Below, in pieces: positions 53,692-61,727 of a stretch of 64,000 nucleotides of DNA; position 1 is the first letter of the stretch; the number at the start of each line of letters is the position of its first letter. A model generated the notes under the pieces. It did not search any database. It was not told the DNA's origin and saw nothing but the letters and a program-made list of their open reading frames with translations. The stretch spans positions 1,922,001-1,986,000 of the forward strand of contig NZ_CAMDRE010000001.1 of the NCBI RefSeq assembly GCF_945906775.1. Direction: 5' to 3'. The DNA comes from Citrobacter sp. Marseille-Q6884 (GTDB taxonomy: Bacteria > Pseudomonadota > Gammaproteobacteria > Enterobacterales > Enterobacteriaceae). A program made the position numbers and the translations under genes.

Positions 53692-54315
53692 TCATCGTCC
53701 ATTATCATCCAGCGCAAACGTCGGCAATTTTAAATGCCAGCGAATGGCAGCAAGCCGAATGAGCAGGGTGACGACCATCCCCATCATACTGGCGTGTTCC
53801 AACGGTACTGAAAACGTATAAAACGCCGTAGCGTGGACAATCCCACCGATAATACATGCTGTAGCGTAGATTTCTGTCCGCAAAATCATGGGGACTTCAC
53901 GTGCTAACACGTCGCGGATGATGCCGCCGCCGACGCCAGTGATCACGCCCATACAAATGGCGACCAGCGGTCCGGTTCCGGCGAGAAAGGCCTTATTAAC
54001 GCCAATGCCAACGAATACCGCCAGGCCTACCGCATCCAGAACCGGAAGAACCCACCGGGGCAATCGTCTTGGCTGGCGGATCAGTAAGATCGTGAGCATG
54101 CTGGTGATCATCGCCACCACCAGGTCCGTGGGATCTTTAACCCAGAACACGGGGCCGTGATCCAGTGCCATATCGCGGATCGTGCCGCCACCTACGGCAG
54201 TCACAACGCCGAGAACCAGAACCCCGAAAGGGTCCATACGCAATTTCCCGGCCAGTAATACGCCAGAGATAGCAAATACCGCAGTGCCGACAATATCCAG
54301 CCAATAGACGAGCAT
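53692..54315 (-). CDS. yadS: TRIC/UPF0126 family inner-membrane protein YadS
   Basis: This 207-residue protein has about seven membrane helices in two repeats. Each carries a glycine-rich GGGTIRD / GGGIIRDVL motif of the UPF0126 family, now known to have a TRIC-type channel fold. Substrate is not firmly known; the paralogue YicG has been linked to glycine. It is last in mtn-btuF-yadS. Confidence 0.92.
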   Translation of the reverse strand: MLVYWLDIVGTAVFAISGVLLAGKLRMDPFGVLVLGVVTAVGGGTIRDMALDHGPVFWVKDPTDLVVAMITSMLTILLIRQPRRLPRWVLPVLDAVGLAVFVGIGVNKAFLAGTGPLVAICMGVITGVGGGIIRDVLAREVPMILRTEIYATACIIGGIVHATAFYTFSVPLEHASMMGMVVTLLIRLAAIRWHLKLPTFALDDNGR

Positions 54316-54352
54316 TTTTAAATCCTCACAACAGACCTGGTGGGGGCAGGCG

Positions 54353-55153
54353 CTAATTTATCTGTGAAAGCGCATTACAGAGTTGTTTTGCGGCGAGGAT
54401 AATACGCGGGCTCGCGCGTTCGAACCAGTCACTATTAAGTGTAATAATGGGTATTTTTAGCTGGTTTCCCCAGTATTGCTCGATTTTAAGATGTTCGGCT
54501 GAATCTCCGGTGGCAACGATAGCCTGAGGAGCCCTTGCCAGAACCTGTTCACGGCTGACCTGTGGCCACGGAACCCGACTGCCTGCAAAGATGTTTTCTC
54601 CGCCACAGACCTCAAGAACCTGGTGTTGAATGGAACCTTTTCCACTGGTGAATAATGGATTTGCGCCAAACTGCAGGAACACGCGTTTTTTCGGTTTGTC
54701 GGCATACTGAGATTTTAGTAAAGCATATTCATCCAGCAAGTTTTGCGCGGCCTGTTTTGCCTGCTCTGGTTTGGGACTCGAGGCTGCCAGTTGGCGCAGT
54801 GCGTCGGCGACCTGCTCAATGGTGACCGCATCCACCCAAATGACCTTTATGCCCAGGGCGGTCAGTTGATTAACCTGTCGTTCGGCATTGCCTCCACGCC
54901 AGGCGATGACCAGATCGGGTTTGAGCGCCACGATGCGCTCCAGATTCATGCCTTGCCAGGTTGAGACCTCTTCAATGTTTTTGGCCTCGGGCGGGTAGTT
55001 TGAATAGCTGCTGACGCCAACAGGCGTAATGCCGGCGGCAAAGGCAAGTTCGGTGTTAGCAGGAGAAAGTGAAACAACGCGCGGTGCGGCGCAAAGCCAC
55101 ACCGGGAGAGTGATAAGCAGGGCGGCCAGCGCCCTGGGCAGTAATTTAGCCAT
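54353..55153 (-). CDS. btuF: Vitamin B12 periplasmic binding protein BtuF
   Basis: BtuF (266 residues) carries cobalamin from BtuB to the BtuCD ABC transporter. It has a signal peptide (MAKLLPRALAALLITLPVWL, about 1-22), then APRVVSLSPANTELAFAAGI. The glutamates on the two lobes that dock on BtuC are expected in this fold. The start at 55153 overlaps the end of mtn by 8 nt and gives the E. coli length. Confidence 0.95.
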   Translation of the reverse strand: MAKLLPRALAALLITLPVWLCAAPRVVSLSPANTELAFAAGITPVGVSSYSNYPPEAKNIEEVSTWQGMNLERIVALKPDLVIAWRGGNAERQVNQLTALGIKVIWVDAVTIEQVADALRQLAASSPKPEQAKQAAQNLLDEYALLKSQYADKPKKRVFLQFGANPLFTSGKGSIQHQVLEVCGGENIFAGSRVPWPQVSREQVLARAPQAIVATGDSAEHLKIEQYWGNQLKIPIITLNSDWFERASPRIILAAKQLCNALSQIN

Positions 55154-55844
55154 GCGCCAGTTTCTGTACCAGCGTTTCAACCATCAGGCTCGACTGTTTC
55201 GCGGCAACTACCAGGAATTCGTCAAAGCTGAGATGGGACTGCTGATCGGCAACATCAGAGATGGCGCGAACCACCACGAACGGGACGTTAAAGTTATAGC
55301 AAACGTGCGCAATCGCTGTGGCTTCCATTTCAACGGCAATCGCCTGCGGGAAGTTATGCTTAATTTTTGCCAGACCCACCGAGCCATTAATGAAGGCGTC
55401 GCCGCTGACAATCAGCCCACGCACGGCGTTCAGGTTGAGTTCTGCGATGCAGGATTCCGCTGCAGTGATCAGCGTCGGGTCGGCTTTAAAACCTGCCGGG
55501 CAACCCGGAAGCTGACCAAACTCATAGCCAAACGCGGTTACGTCGGCATCGTGATAACGTGCTTCGTCAGAAACCACGATATCGCCGACCTTCAGTGTCG
55601 GCGCCAGGCCGCCTGCGGAACCGGTATTAATGATGGCATCCGGTTTACAGCGTTCGAGCAGCAGCGTTGCACCCAGTGCAGCAGCGACTTTACCGATACC
55701 TGATTTCAGTAGCGCAACCTCAATACCGTTCAGTTGGCCGGTGTAAATTTCACAACCGCCGAGGGAGAGAGTCTGACGGTTTTCGATTTTGTCACGCAGC
55801 AGCGTAACTTCTTCTTCCATTGCACCAATGATGCCGATTTTCAT
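55146..55844 (-). CDS. mtn: 5'-methylthioadenosine/S-adenosylhomocysteine nucleosidase
   Basis: MtnN (232 residues) cleaves adenine from MTA, SAH and 5'-deoxyadenosine. It clears by-products of SAM use and feeds autoinducer-2 synthesis. Substrate residues in VEMEATAIAHVC and the catalytic Asp in AISDVADQQ are present. It is the first gene of mtn-btuF-yadS and divergent from dgt. With speDE missing from their usual place, spermidine-derived MTA may be low unless those genes lie elsewhere. Confidence 0.96.
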   Translation of the reverse strand: MKIGIIGAMEEEVTLLRDKIENRQTLSLGGCEIYTGQLNGIEVALLKSGIGKVAAALGATLLLERCKPDAIINTGSAGGLAPTLKVGDIVVSDEARYHDADVTAFGYEFGQLPGCPAGFKADPTLITAAESCIAELNLNAVRGLIVSGDAFINGSVGLAKIKHNFPQAIAVEMEATAIAHVCYNFNVPFVVVRAISDVADQQSHLSFDEFLVVAAKQSSLMVETLVQKLAHG

Positions 55845-55927
55845 AGATTTACTCGCGATAAGCCAGATTTGAGGGCATAGTCTATCATGCGCTTAAGGGG
55901 TAGCGCATTTCTCAGGCGGGAGAGGAC

Positions 55928-57445
55928 ATGGCACAGATCGATTTCCGAAAAAAAATAAACTGGCATCGTCGTTACCGTTCGCCGCAGGGCGTGAAGTCTG
56001 AGCATGAGATCCTGCGAATTTTTGAAAGCGATCGTGGGCGTATTATCAATTCTCCGGCAATCCGCCGACTGCAGCAAAAAACGCAGGTCTTTCCGCTGGA
56101 ACGTAACGCGGCAGTGCGTACTCGTCTGACGCACTCAATGGAAGTACAACAGGTTGGGCGCTATATCGCAAAAGAGATCCTCAGCCGACTGAAAGAGCAA
56201 AAGCTGCTGGAGCAATACGGTCTGGATGAACTGACCGGGCCTTTTGAAAGCGTTGTCGAAATGTCCTGTCTGATGCATGACATCGGTAATCCGCCGTTTG
56301 GCCATTTTGGCGAAGCAGCGATTAATGACTGGTTTCGACAGCGACTTTTTCCTGCCGATGCGGAAAGCCAGCCCTTAAGTGATGACCGCTGTCTGGTCTC
56401 TGCGCTCCGTTTGCGTGAAGGCGAGGAATCGCTGAATGGCCTGCGCCGTAAGGTGCGCCAGGATTTATGCCATTTTGAAGGCAATGCGCAAGGGATCCGC
56501 CTGGTGCATACGTTGATGCGGATGAACCTGACCTGGGCGCAGGTTGGGGGTATTTTAAAATATACACGCCCGGCATGGTGGCGTGGCGATACGCCCGCGA
56601 CGCATAACTATTTAATGAAGAAGCCGGGCTATTATCTTTCCGAGGAACCGTATATTGAGCGTCTGCGTAAAGAATTATCATTAGCGCCTTACAGTCGTTT
56701 TCCATTAACGTGGATTATGGAGGCGGCCGATGATATCTCTTATTGTGTCGCTGACCTGGAAGATGCCGTTGAGAAAAGAATCTTCAGCGTTGAACAGCTT
56801 TATCACCATTTGTATGAGGCGTGGGGCCATCACGAAAAAGGTTCGCTGTTTAGTCAGGTTGTTGAAAACGCCTGGGATAAATCGCGAGCAAATACATTAA
56901 GCCGTAGCACGGAAGATCAGTTTTTTATGTATTTACGCGTGAATACGCTGAATAAACTGGTGCCTTATGCTGCTCAGCGTTTTATTGATAACCTGGCGCA
57001 AATTTTTGACGGGAGTTTTAATCACGCGCTACTTGAAGATGCCAGTAGCTTCAGCCAGTTGCTCGGCGTTTATAAAAATGTTGCGGTGAAACATGTGTTT
57101 AGCCATCCAGATGTAGAACAACTGGAATTGCAAGGCTACCGGGTCATTAGCGGATTGCTGGAAATCTATCAGCCGTTGTTAAAAATGACGTTATCAGATT
57201 TTTCTGCATTGGTTGAGAATGAAAGATTAAAACACTTTCCTATTGAATCGCGATTATTCCAGAAACTTTCAACTCGCCATCGTCTTGCTTACGTTGAGGC
57301 GGTCAGTAAAATATCGCCGGATGCCGTCGAATACCCGGTGTTTGAATATTATTATCGCTGTCGCCTGATCCAGGATTATATCAGCGGCATGACGGACCTG
57401 TATGCCTGGGATGAATACAGGCGGTTGATGGCGGTAGAACAATAA
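55928..57445 (+). CDS. dgt: Deoxyguanosinetriphosphate triphosphohydrolase
   Basis: Dgt (505 residues) hydrolyses dGTP to deoxyguanosine and tripolyphosphate. HD-domain metal residues are seen in RLTHSMEV and LMHDIGNPPFGHFGE, then the later Asp in MEAADDISYCVADLEDA. Length equals E. coli. It lies 129 bp ahead of degP. Confidence 0.96.
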   Translation: MAQIDFRKKINWHRRYRSPQGVKSEHEILRIFESDRGRIINSPAIRRLQQKTQVFPLERNAAVRTRLTHSMEVQQVGRYIAKEILSRLKEQKLLEQYGLDELTGPFESVVEMSCLMHDIGNPPFGHFGEAAINDWFRQRLFPADAESQPLSDDRCLVSALRLREGEESLNGLRRKVRQDLCHFEGNAQGIRLVHTLMRMNLTWAQVGGILKYTRPAWWRGDTPATHNYLMKKPGYYLSEEPYIERLRKELSLAPYSRFPLTWIMEAADDISYCVADLEDAVEKRIFSVEQLYHHLYEAWGHHEKGSLFSQVVENAWDKSRANTLSRSTEDQFFMYLRVNTLNKLVPYAAQRFIDNLAQIFDGSFNHALLEDASSFSQLLGVYKNVAVKHVFSHPDVEQLELQGYRVISGLLEIYQPLLKMTLSDFSALVENERLKHFPIESRLFQKLSTRHRLAYVEAVSKISPDAVEYPVFEYYYRCRLIQDYISGMTDLYAWDEYRRLMAVEQ

Positions 57446-57455
57446 GCAGGCTTTT

Positions 57456-57529
57456 GTAAAGACGGACAATAAATTTTTACTTTTTCCTGAAACTTTATTC
57501 TGGAACTTCGCGCTATAAAACGACTCTGA
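57456..57529 (+). promoter_or_regulatory. degP promoter: sigma-E type with a CpxR-like box upstream
   Basis: A sigma-E promoter is seen: GGAACTT (57502-57508), 16-bp spacer, TCTGA (57525-57529). Upstream, GTAAA at 57456 with AATAAA shortly after resembles the degP CpxR box (GTAAA direct repeat). Both fit the known envelope-stress control of degP by RpoE and CpxR. Confidence 0.82.
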
Positions 57530-57574
57530 CGTACACAGCAATTTTGCGTTACCTGTTAATAGAGATCGAAACAC

Positions 57575-59008
57575 ATGAAAAAAACCACATTAGCAATGAG
57601 TGCACTGGCTCTGAGTTTAGGATTGGCGTTGTCCCCCCTGTCAGCAACGGCGGCTGAGACAGCGTCTTCAGCAGTGACGGCCCAGCAGATGCCAAGCCTG
57701 GCCCCGATGCTCGAAAAAGTGATGCCATCGGTGGTGAGTATTAATGTTGAGGGGAGCACGACGGTAAACACGCCGCGTATGCCGCGTAATTTCCAGCAGT
57801 TCTTCGGTGATAACTCGCCGTTCTGCCAGGACGGTTCTCCGTTCCAGAGTTCACCTTTCTGCCAGGGCGGTGCGCCGGGCGCGGGTAACGGCGGCGGGCA
57901 GCAGCAGAAATTTATGGCGCTGGGTTCCGGCGTCATCATTGATGCAGCAAAAGGCTATGTCGTGACCAACAACCACGTGGTGGATAACGCCACGGTGATT
58001 AAGGTTCAACTGAGCGACGGGCGTAAATTTGATGCCAAGATCGTCGGCAAAGATCCGCGCTCTGATATCGCGCTGATCCAGATTCAGGATCCGAAGAACC
58101 TGACGGCAATTAAGCTGGCCGATTCCGATGCGCTGCGCGTGGGTGATTACACTGTCGCCATTGGTAACCCGTTTGGTCTCGGGGAAACAGTGACGTCTGG
58201 TATCGTTTCTGCGCTGGGTCGTAGCGGCCTGAATGCGGAAAACTACGAAAACTTTATCCAGACCGATGCCGCGATTAACCGGGGTAACTCCGGTGGCGCG
58301 CTGGTCAACCTGAACGGTGAGCTGATCGGGATTAACACCGCGATCCTGGCGCCAGACGGCGGTAACATCGGTATCGGCTTTGCGATCCCAAGTAACATGG
58401 TGAAAAACCTGACCTCGCAAATGGTTGAGTTTGGCCAGGTGAAACGCGGTGAGTTGGGCATTATGGGGACTGAACTCAGCTCTGAACTGGCGAAAGCCAT
58501 GAAAGTTGATGCTCAGCGTGGCGCGTTCGTCAGCCAGGTCATGCCAAACTCATCTGCAGCGAAAGCCGGTATCAAAGCCGGTGATGTGATCACTTCGCTG
58601 AACGGTAAACCGATCAGTAGCTTTGCCGCGCTGCGTGCGCAGGTGGGCACGATGCCGGTAGGCAGCAAAATCAGTCTTGGTCTGCTGCGTGACGGTAAAC
58701 CGGTCACCGTGAACCTGGAACTGCAGCAGAGCAGCCAGACTCAGGTTGACTCAAGCTCTATCTTCACCGGCATTGAAGGTGCGGACATGAGCAACAAAGG
58801 CCAGGATAAAGGTGTCGTGGTTAGCGATGTGAAACCAAACACGCCAGCGGCGCAGATTGGCCTGAAGAAAGGGGATGTGATTATCGGTGCGAACCAGCAA
58901 CCGGTGAAAAACATTGCGGAACTGCGCAAAATCCTCGACAGCAAGCCTTCTGTTCTGGCGCTGAATATTCAGCGTGGTGATAGTTCCATCTATCTGCTGA
59001 TGCAGTAA
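57575..59008 (+). CDS. degP: Periplasmic serine protease/chaperone DegP
   Basis: DegP (477 residues) degrades or refolds misfolded envelope proteins. It has a signal peptide (about 1-26). The protease domain has catalytic His in TNNHVVDN, Asp in RSDIALIQ and Ser in NRGNSGGAL. An LA loop with two cysteines (SPFCQDG, SPFCQGG) is present, and two PDZ domains complete the C-terminal half. It is three residues longer than in E. coli, in the LA loop/linker region. Confidence 0.97.
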   Translation: MKKTTLAMSALALSLGLALSPLSATAAETASSAVTAQQMPSLAPMLEKVMPSVVSINVEGSTTVNTPRMPRNFQQFFGDNSPFCQDGSPFQSSPFCQGGAPGAGNGGGQQQKFMALGSGVIIDAAKGYVVTNNHVVDNATVIKVQLSDGRKFDAKIVGKDPRSDIALIQIQDPKNLTAIKLADSDALRVGDYTVAIGNPFGLGETVTSGIVSALGRSGLNAENYENFIQTDAAINRGNSGGALVNLNGELIGINTAILAPDGGNIGIGFAIPSNMVKNLTSQMVEFGQVKRGELGIMGTELSSELAKAMKVDAQRGAFVSQVMPNSSAAKAGIKAGDVITSLNGKPISSFAALRAQVGTMPVGSKISLGLLRDGKPVTVNLELQQSSQTQVDSSSIFTGIEGADMSNKGQDKGVVVSDVKPNTPAAQIGLKKGDVIIGANQQPVKNIAELRKILDSKPSVLALNIQRGDSSIYLLMQ

Positions 59009-59016
59009 TCCTCTCG

Positions 59017-59050
59017 AATCCCTCCCTATACCGGGGAGGGATTTCTTTTT
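59017..59050 (+). terminator. Terminator after degP
   Basis: AATCCCTCCC (59017-59026) pairs with GGGAGGGATT (59034-59043), then TCTTTTT. It starts 9 bp after the degP stop. Confidence 0.9.
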
Positions 59051-59156
59051 GTGACCCCCACCACAACTCCATACTTCTCTGTTCTGCTTTGTGCGTTTGC
59101 ACAATGTCGCTGCGTATGATCTTCCTTATGCTTGAGCTCTGCTCACAGGAGGGTTT

Positions 59157-60314
59157 ATGGCTGGCTGGCATCTTGATACCAAAATGGCGCAGGATATCGT
59201 GGCACGCACGATGCGCATCATTGATACCAATATCAACGTAATGGATGCCCGTGGGCGGATCATTGGCAGTGGCGATCGTGAGCGTATTGGTGAATTGCAC
59301 GAAGGTGCGCTGCTGGTACTTTCACAGGGTCGGGTGGTGGATATCGACGATGCGGTTGCGCGGCATTTGCATGGTGTGCGCCAGGGGATCAACCTGCCGT
59401 TGCGCCTGGAAGGTGAGATTGTCGGGGTGATTGGTTTAACCGGCGAGCCAGAGCATCTGCGTAAGTACGGCGAGTTGGTATGCATGACCGCTGAAATGAT
59501 GCTCGAACAGTCGCGGTTGATGCATCTGCTGGCGCAAGACAGCCGCCTGCGTGAAGAGCTGGTGATGAACCTGATTCAGGCAGAGGAAAATACCCCGGCG
59601 CTGGTGGAATGGGCCCAGCGTTTAGGCATTGATTTAAATCAGCCGCGCGTCGTGGCGGTTGTTGAAGTGGATAGCGGGCAGCTTGGTGTTGACAGTGCCA
59701 TGGCGGAGCTTCAGCAGTTACAGAGCGCGTTGACCACGCCTGAACGCAATAACCTGATTGCGATAGTGTCGTTAACAGAAATGGTGGTGCTGAAGCCCGC
59801 GCTCAATCAGTTTGGCCGCTGGGATGCAGAAGACCATCGCAAGCGTGTGGAGCAGCTTATCGCCCGGATGAAAGAAAACGGACAGCTGCGTTTTCGGGTC
59901 TCTTTGGGTAACTATTTTACCGGACCAGGCAGTATCGCCCGTTCCTATCGCACCGCGCGTACGACGATGATGGTTGGGAAGCAACGTATGCCGGAAAGTC
60001 GCAGTTACTTCTATCAGGATTTGATGTTGCCAGTGCTGTTGGACAGTCTGCGTGGTGGCTGGCAGGCCAATGAGCTGGCGCGTCCTCTGGTAAAACTAAA
60101 AGCAATGGATAACAACGGGTTATTGCGCCGGACGTTGGCGGCGTGGTTTCGCCATAACGTACAGCCGCTGGCGACCTCAAAAGCATTGTTTATTCATCGC
60201 AATACGCTGGAGTATCGTCTGAACCGTATTTCTGAACTGACTGGTCTGGATTTGGGGAATTTTGACGACAGGTTGTTGTTGTACGTGGCACTGCAGCTGG
60301 ACGAGCAGCGGTAA
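59157..60314 (+). CDS. cdaR: Sugar diacid utilisation regulator CdaR
   Basis: CdaR (385 residues) activates the galactarate, glucarate and glycerate genes in E. coli. Domains: N-terminal sugar-diacid recognition (about 1-135), middle GGDEF-like CdaR region, and a C-terminal PucR-type helix-turn-helix (FIHRNTLEYRLNRISELTG near 345-363). GGAGG lies 6 bases before the ATG. Its regulon is outside the window. Confidence 0.95.
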   Translation: MAGWHLDTKMAQDIVARTMRIIDTNINVMDARGRIIGSGDRERIGELHEGALLVLSQGRVVDIDDAVARHLHGVRQGINLPLRLEGEIVGVIGLTGEPEHLRKYGELVCMTAEMMLEQSRLMHLLAQDSRLREELVMNLIQAEENTPALVEWAQRLGIDLNQPRVVAVVEVDSGQLGVDSAMAELQQLQSALTTPERNNLIAIVSLTEMVVLKPALNQFGRWDAEDHRKRVEQLIARMKENGQLRFRVSLGNYFTGPGSIARSYRTARTTMMVGKQRMPESRSYFYQDLMLPVLLDSLRGGWQANELARPLVKLKAMDNNGLLRRTLAAWFRHNVQPLATSKALFIHRNTLEYRLNRISELTGLDLGNFDDRLLLYVALQLDEQR

Positions 60315-60320
60315 GCTGCA

Positions 60321-60355
60321 AAAAAATGCCGGGGGGCGGTTTTGCCTTACCCGGC
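60321..60355 (-). terminator. Terminator for yaeH in the cdaR-yaeH convergent gap
   Basis: GCCGGG (60328-60333) pairs with CCCGGC (60350-60355); on the minus strand it is followed by ATTTTTTTGC. The internal loop is large and REP-like. Confidence 0.65.
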
Positions 60356-60375
60356 TTGTGAACCGATTCTGAAGA

Positions 60376-60762
60376 TTATTTGCGGGTGAGTTTTTCCAGA
60401 TCGGCTTCAATTTCGCTGATCTTGTTGGTCACGACGCTTTCCAGGTGACGTAAATCATCAAGGATCTTGCGTTTAAGATCGACTTCACTGCGATCGCGCT
60501 GGCAGATCTGATCCAGTTCGTCGATCACATAGCGCAGGTTCGGACTGATCTCCTGCACTTCTTTGTAACCCTGGCCGACGCCATCGGCGACAACCGTTTT
60601 ACGCTGGCGGGGATATTTGAACTTCACGCTCTTGGCAAAAAACTCGCCTTTATCCTTCTGGAAATAGATTTTCAGGATATCGTTATTGGCTTCTTGCCGC
60701 AGGCTGTAACGATCGATCTCTTCAGGATTAGTAATGCCCAGACTTTTCAGATTGTCATACAT
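60376..60762 (-). CDS. yaeH: UPF0325 family protein YaeH
   Basis: This 128-residue charged, soluble protein of unknown function starts MYDNLKSLGITNPEEIDRYS and ends in a predicted coiled-coil (about 85-128, KRKILDDLRHLESVV). There is no signal or membrane segment. The gene is conserved in enterobacteria between cdaR and dapD. Confidence 0.92.
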   Translation of the reverse strand: MYDNLKSLGITNPEEIDRYSLRQEANNDILKIYFQKDKGEFFAKSVKFKYPRQRKTVVADGVGQGYKEVQEISPNLRYVIDELDQICQRDRSEVDLKRKILDDLRHLESVVTNKISEIEADLEKLTRK

Positions 60763-60834
60763 AGCGGTACCCTTAAGCTCACTATAACCATTGAATAATT
60801 AACGAAAAGCCTTGTTTGCGCCACTCGCAGATGT

Positions 60835-60861
60835 AAAAAAAGCGGGCTAAGCCCGCTTTTT
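60835..60861 (-). terminator. Terminator after dapD
   Basis: AAAAAGCGGGC and GCCCGCTTTTT form a stem around a TAA loop. It lies 10 bp after the dapD stop with T runs on both strands. Confidence 0.9.
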
Positions 60862-60871
60862 CAAATCAGGG

Positions 60872-61696
60872 TTAGTCGATGGTACGTAACAGCTCGTTGA
60901 TACCGACTTTGCCACGCGTTTTGGCGTCAACTTTCTTCACGATGACTGCGCAGTACAGGCTGTACTTACCGTCTTTCGATGGCAGGTTGCCGGAAACCAC
61001 AACGGAGCCAGCCGGGACGCGACCATAATGGACTTCGCCCGTTTCGCGATCATAAATACGTGTACTCTGACCGATATAGACGCCCATAGAAATCACGGAG
61101 CCTTCTTCGACAATCACGCCTTCTACCACTTCAGAACGCGCGCCAATGAAGCAGTTGTCTTCAATGATGGTTGGGTTAGCCTGTAATGGCTCCAGTACGC
61201 CACCGATGCCAACACCGCCGGACAGGTGTACGTTTTTACCGATCTGCGCGCAGGAACCCACGGTCGCCCAGGTATCGACCATTGTACCTTCATCAACATA
61301 AGCGCCGATGTTCACGTAAGAGGGCATCAGCACTGTGTTACGGGCGATAAACGCACCCTGACGCACGGCTGCTGGCGGAACCACGCGGAAACCTTCTTTC
61401 TGAAAACGCGCTTCGTCGTAGTTGGCGAATTTCATCGGGACTTTATCGAAGTAGCGACTTTCCGCACCATCGATAACCTGGTTATCGTTAATACGAAAAG
61501 AGAGCAGTACCGCTTTTTTCAGCCACTGATGCGTGACCCACTGACCCTCAATCTTTTCTGCGACGCGCAGTGCACCGGAATCCAGCAGAGAAATAACCTG
61601 ATTAACCGCTTCACGGGTTACGGTATCCACATTTGCCGGAGTAATGTCGGCACGGCGCTCGAAAGCGGACTCAATAACGTTCTGTAACTGCTGCAT
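60872..61696 (-). CDS. dapD: Tetrahydrodipicolinate N-succinyltransferase
   Basis: DapD (274 residues) succinylates tetrahydrodipicolinate in the diaminopimelate/lysine pathway, needed for peptidoglycan. The left-handed beta-helix hexapeptide repeats run from about residue 105 to 235 (GAYVDEGTMVDTWATVGSCA, then IGARSEVVEGVIVEEGS). Length equals E. coli. It lies 31 bp after glnD. Confidence 0.97.
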   Translation of the reverse strand: MQQLQNVIESAFERRADITPANVDTVTREAVNQVISLLDSGALRVAEKIEGQWVTHQWLKKAVLLSFRINDNQVIDGAESRYFDKVPMKFANYDEARFQKEGFRVVPPAAVRQGAFIARNTVLMPSYVNIGAYVDEGTMVDTWATVGSCAQIGKNVHLSGGVGIGGVLEPLQANPTIIEDNCFIGARSEVVEGVIVEEGSVISMGVYIGQSTRIYDRETGEVHYGRVPAGSVVVSGNLPSKDGKYSLYCAVIVKKVDAKTRGKVGINELLRTID

Positions 61697-61727
61697 TGTT
61701 AAACTCTTTCCATATAGATAAAAAACA

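Noticed and set aside
54316..55160. A cobalamin riboswitch in front of btuF
   Set aside because: btuF starts inside the end of mtn, leaving no room for a leader, and no B12-box-like sequence was seen.
57446..57574. A small RNA gene between dgt and degP
   Set aside because: The sequence is fully explained by the CpxR and sigma-E promoter elements of degP, and no terminator hairpin is present.
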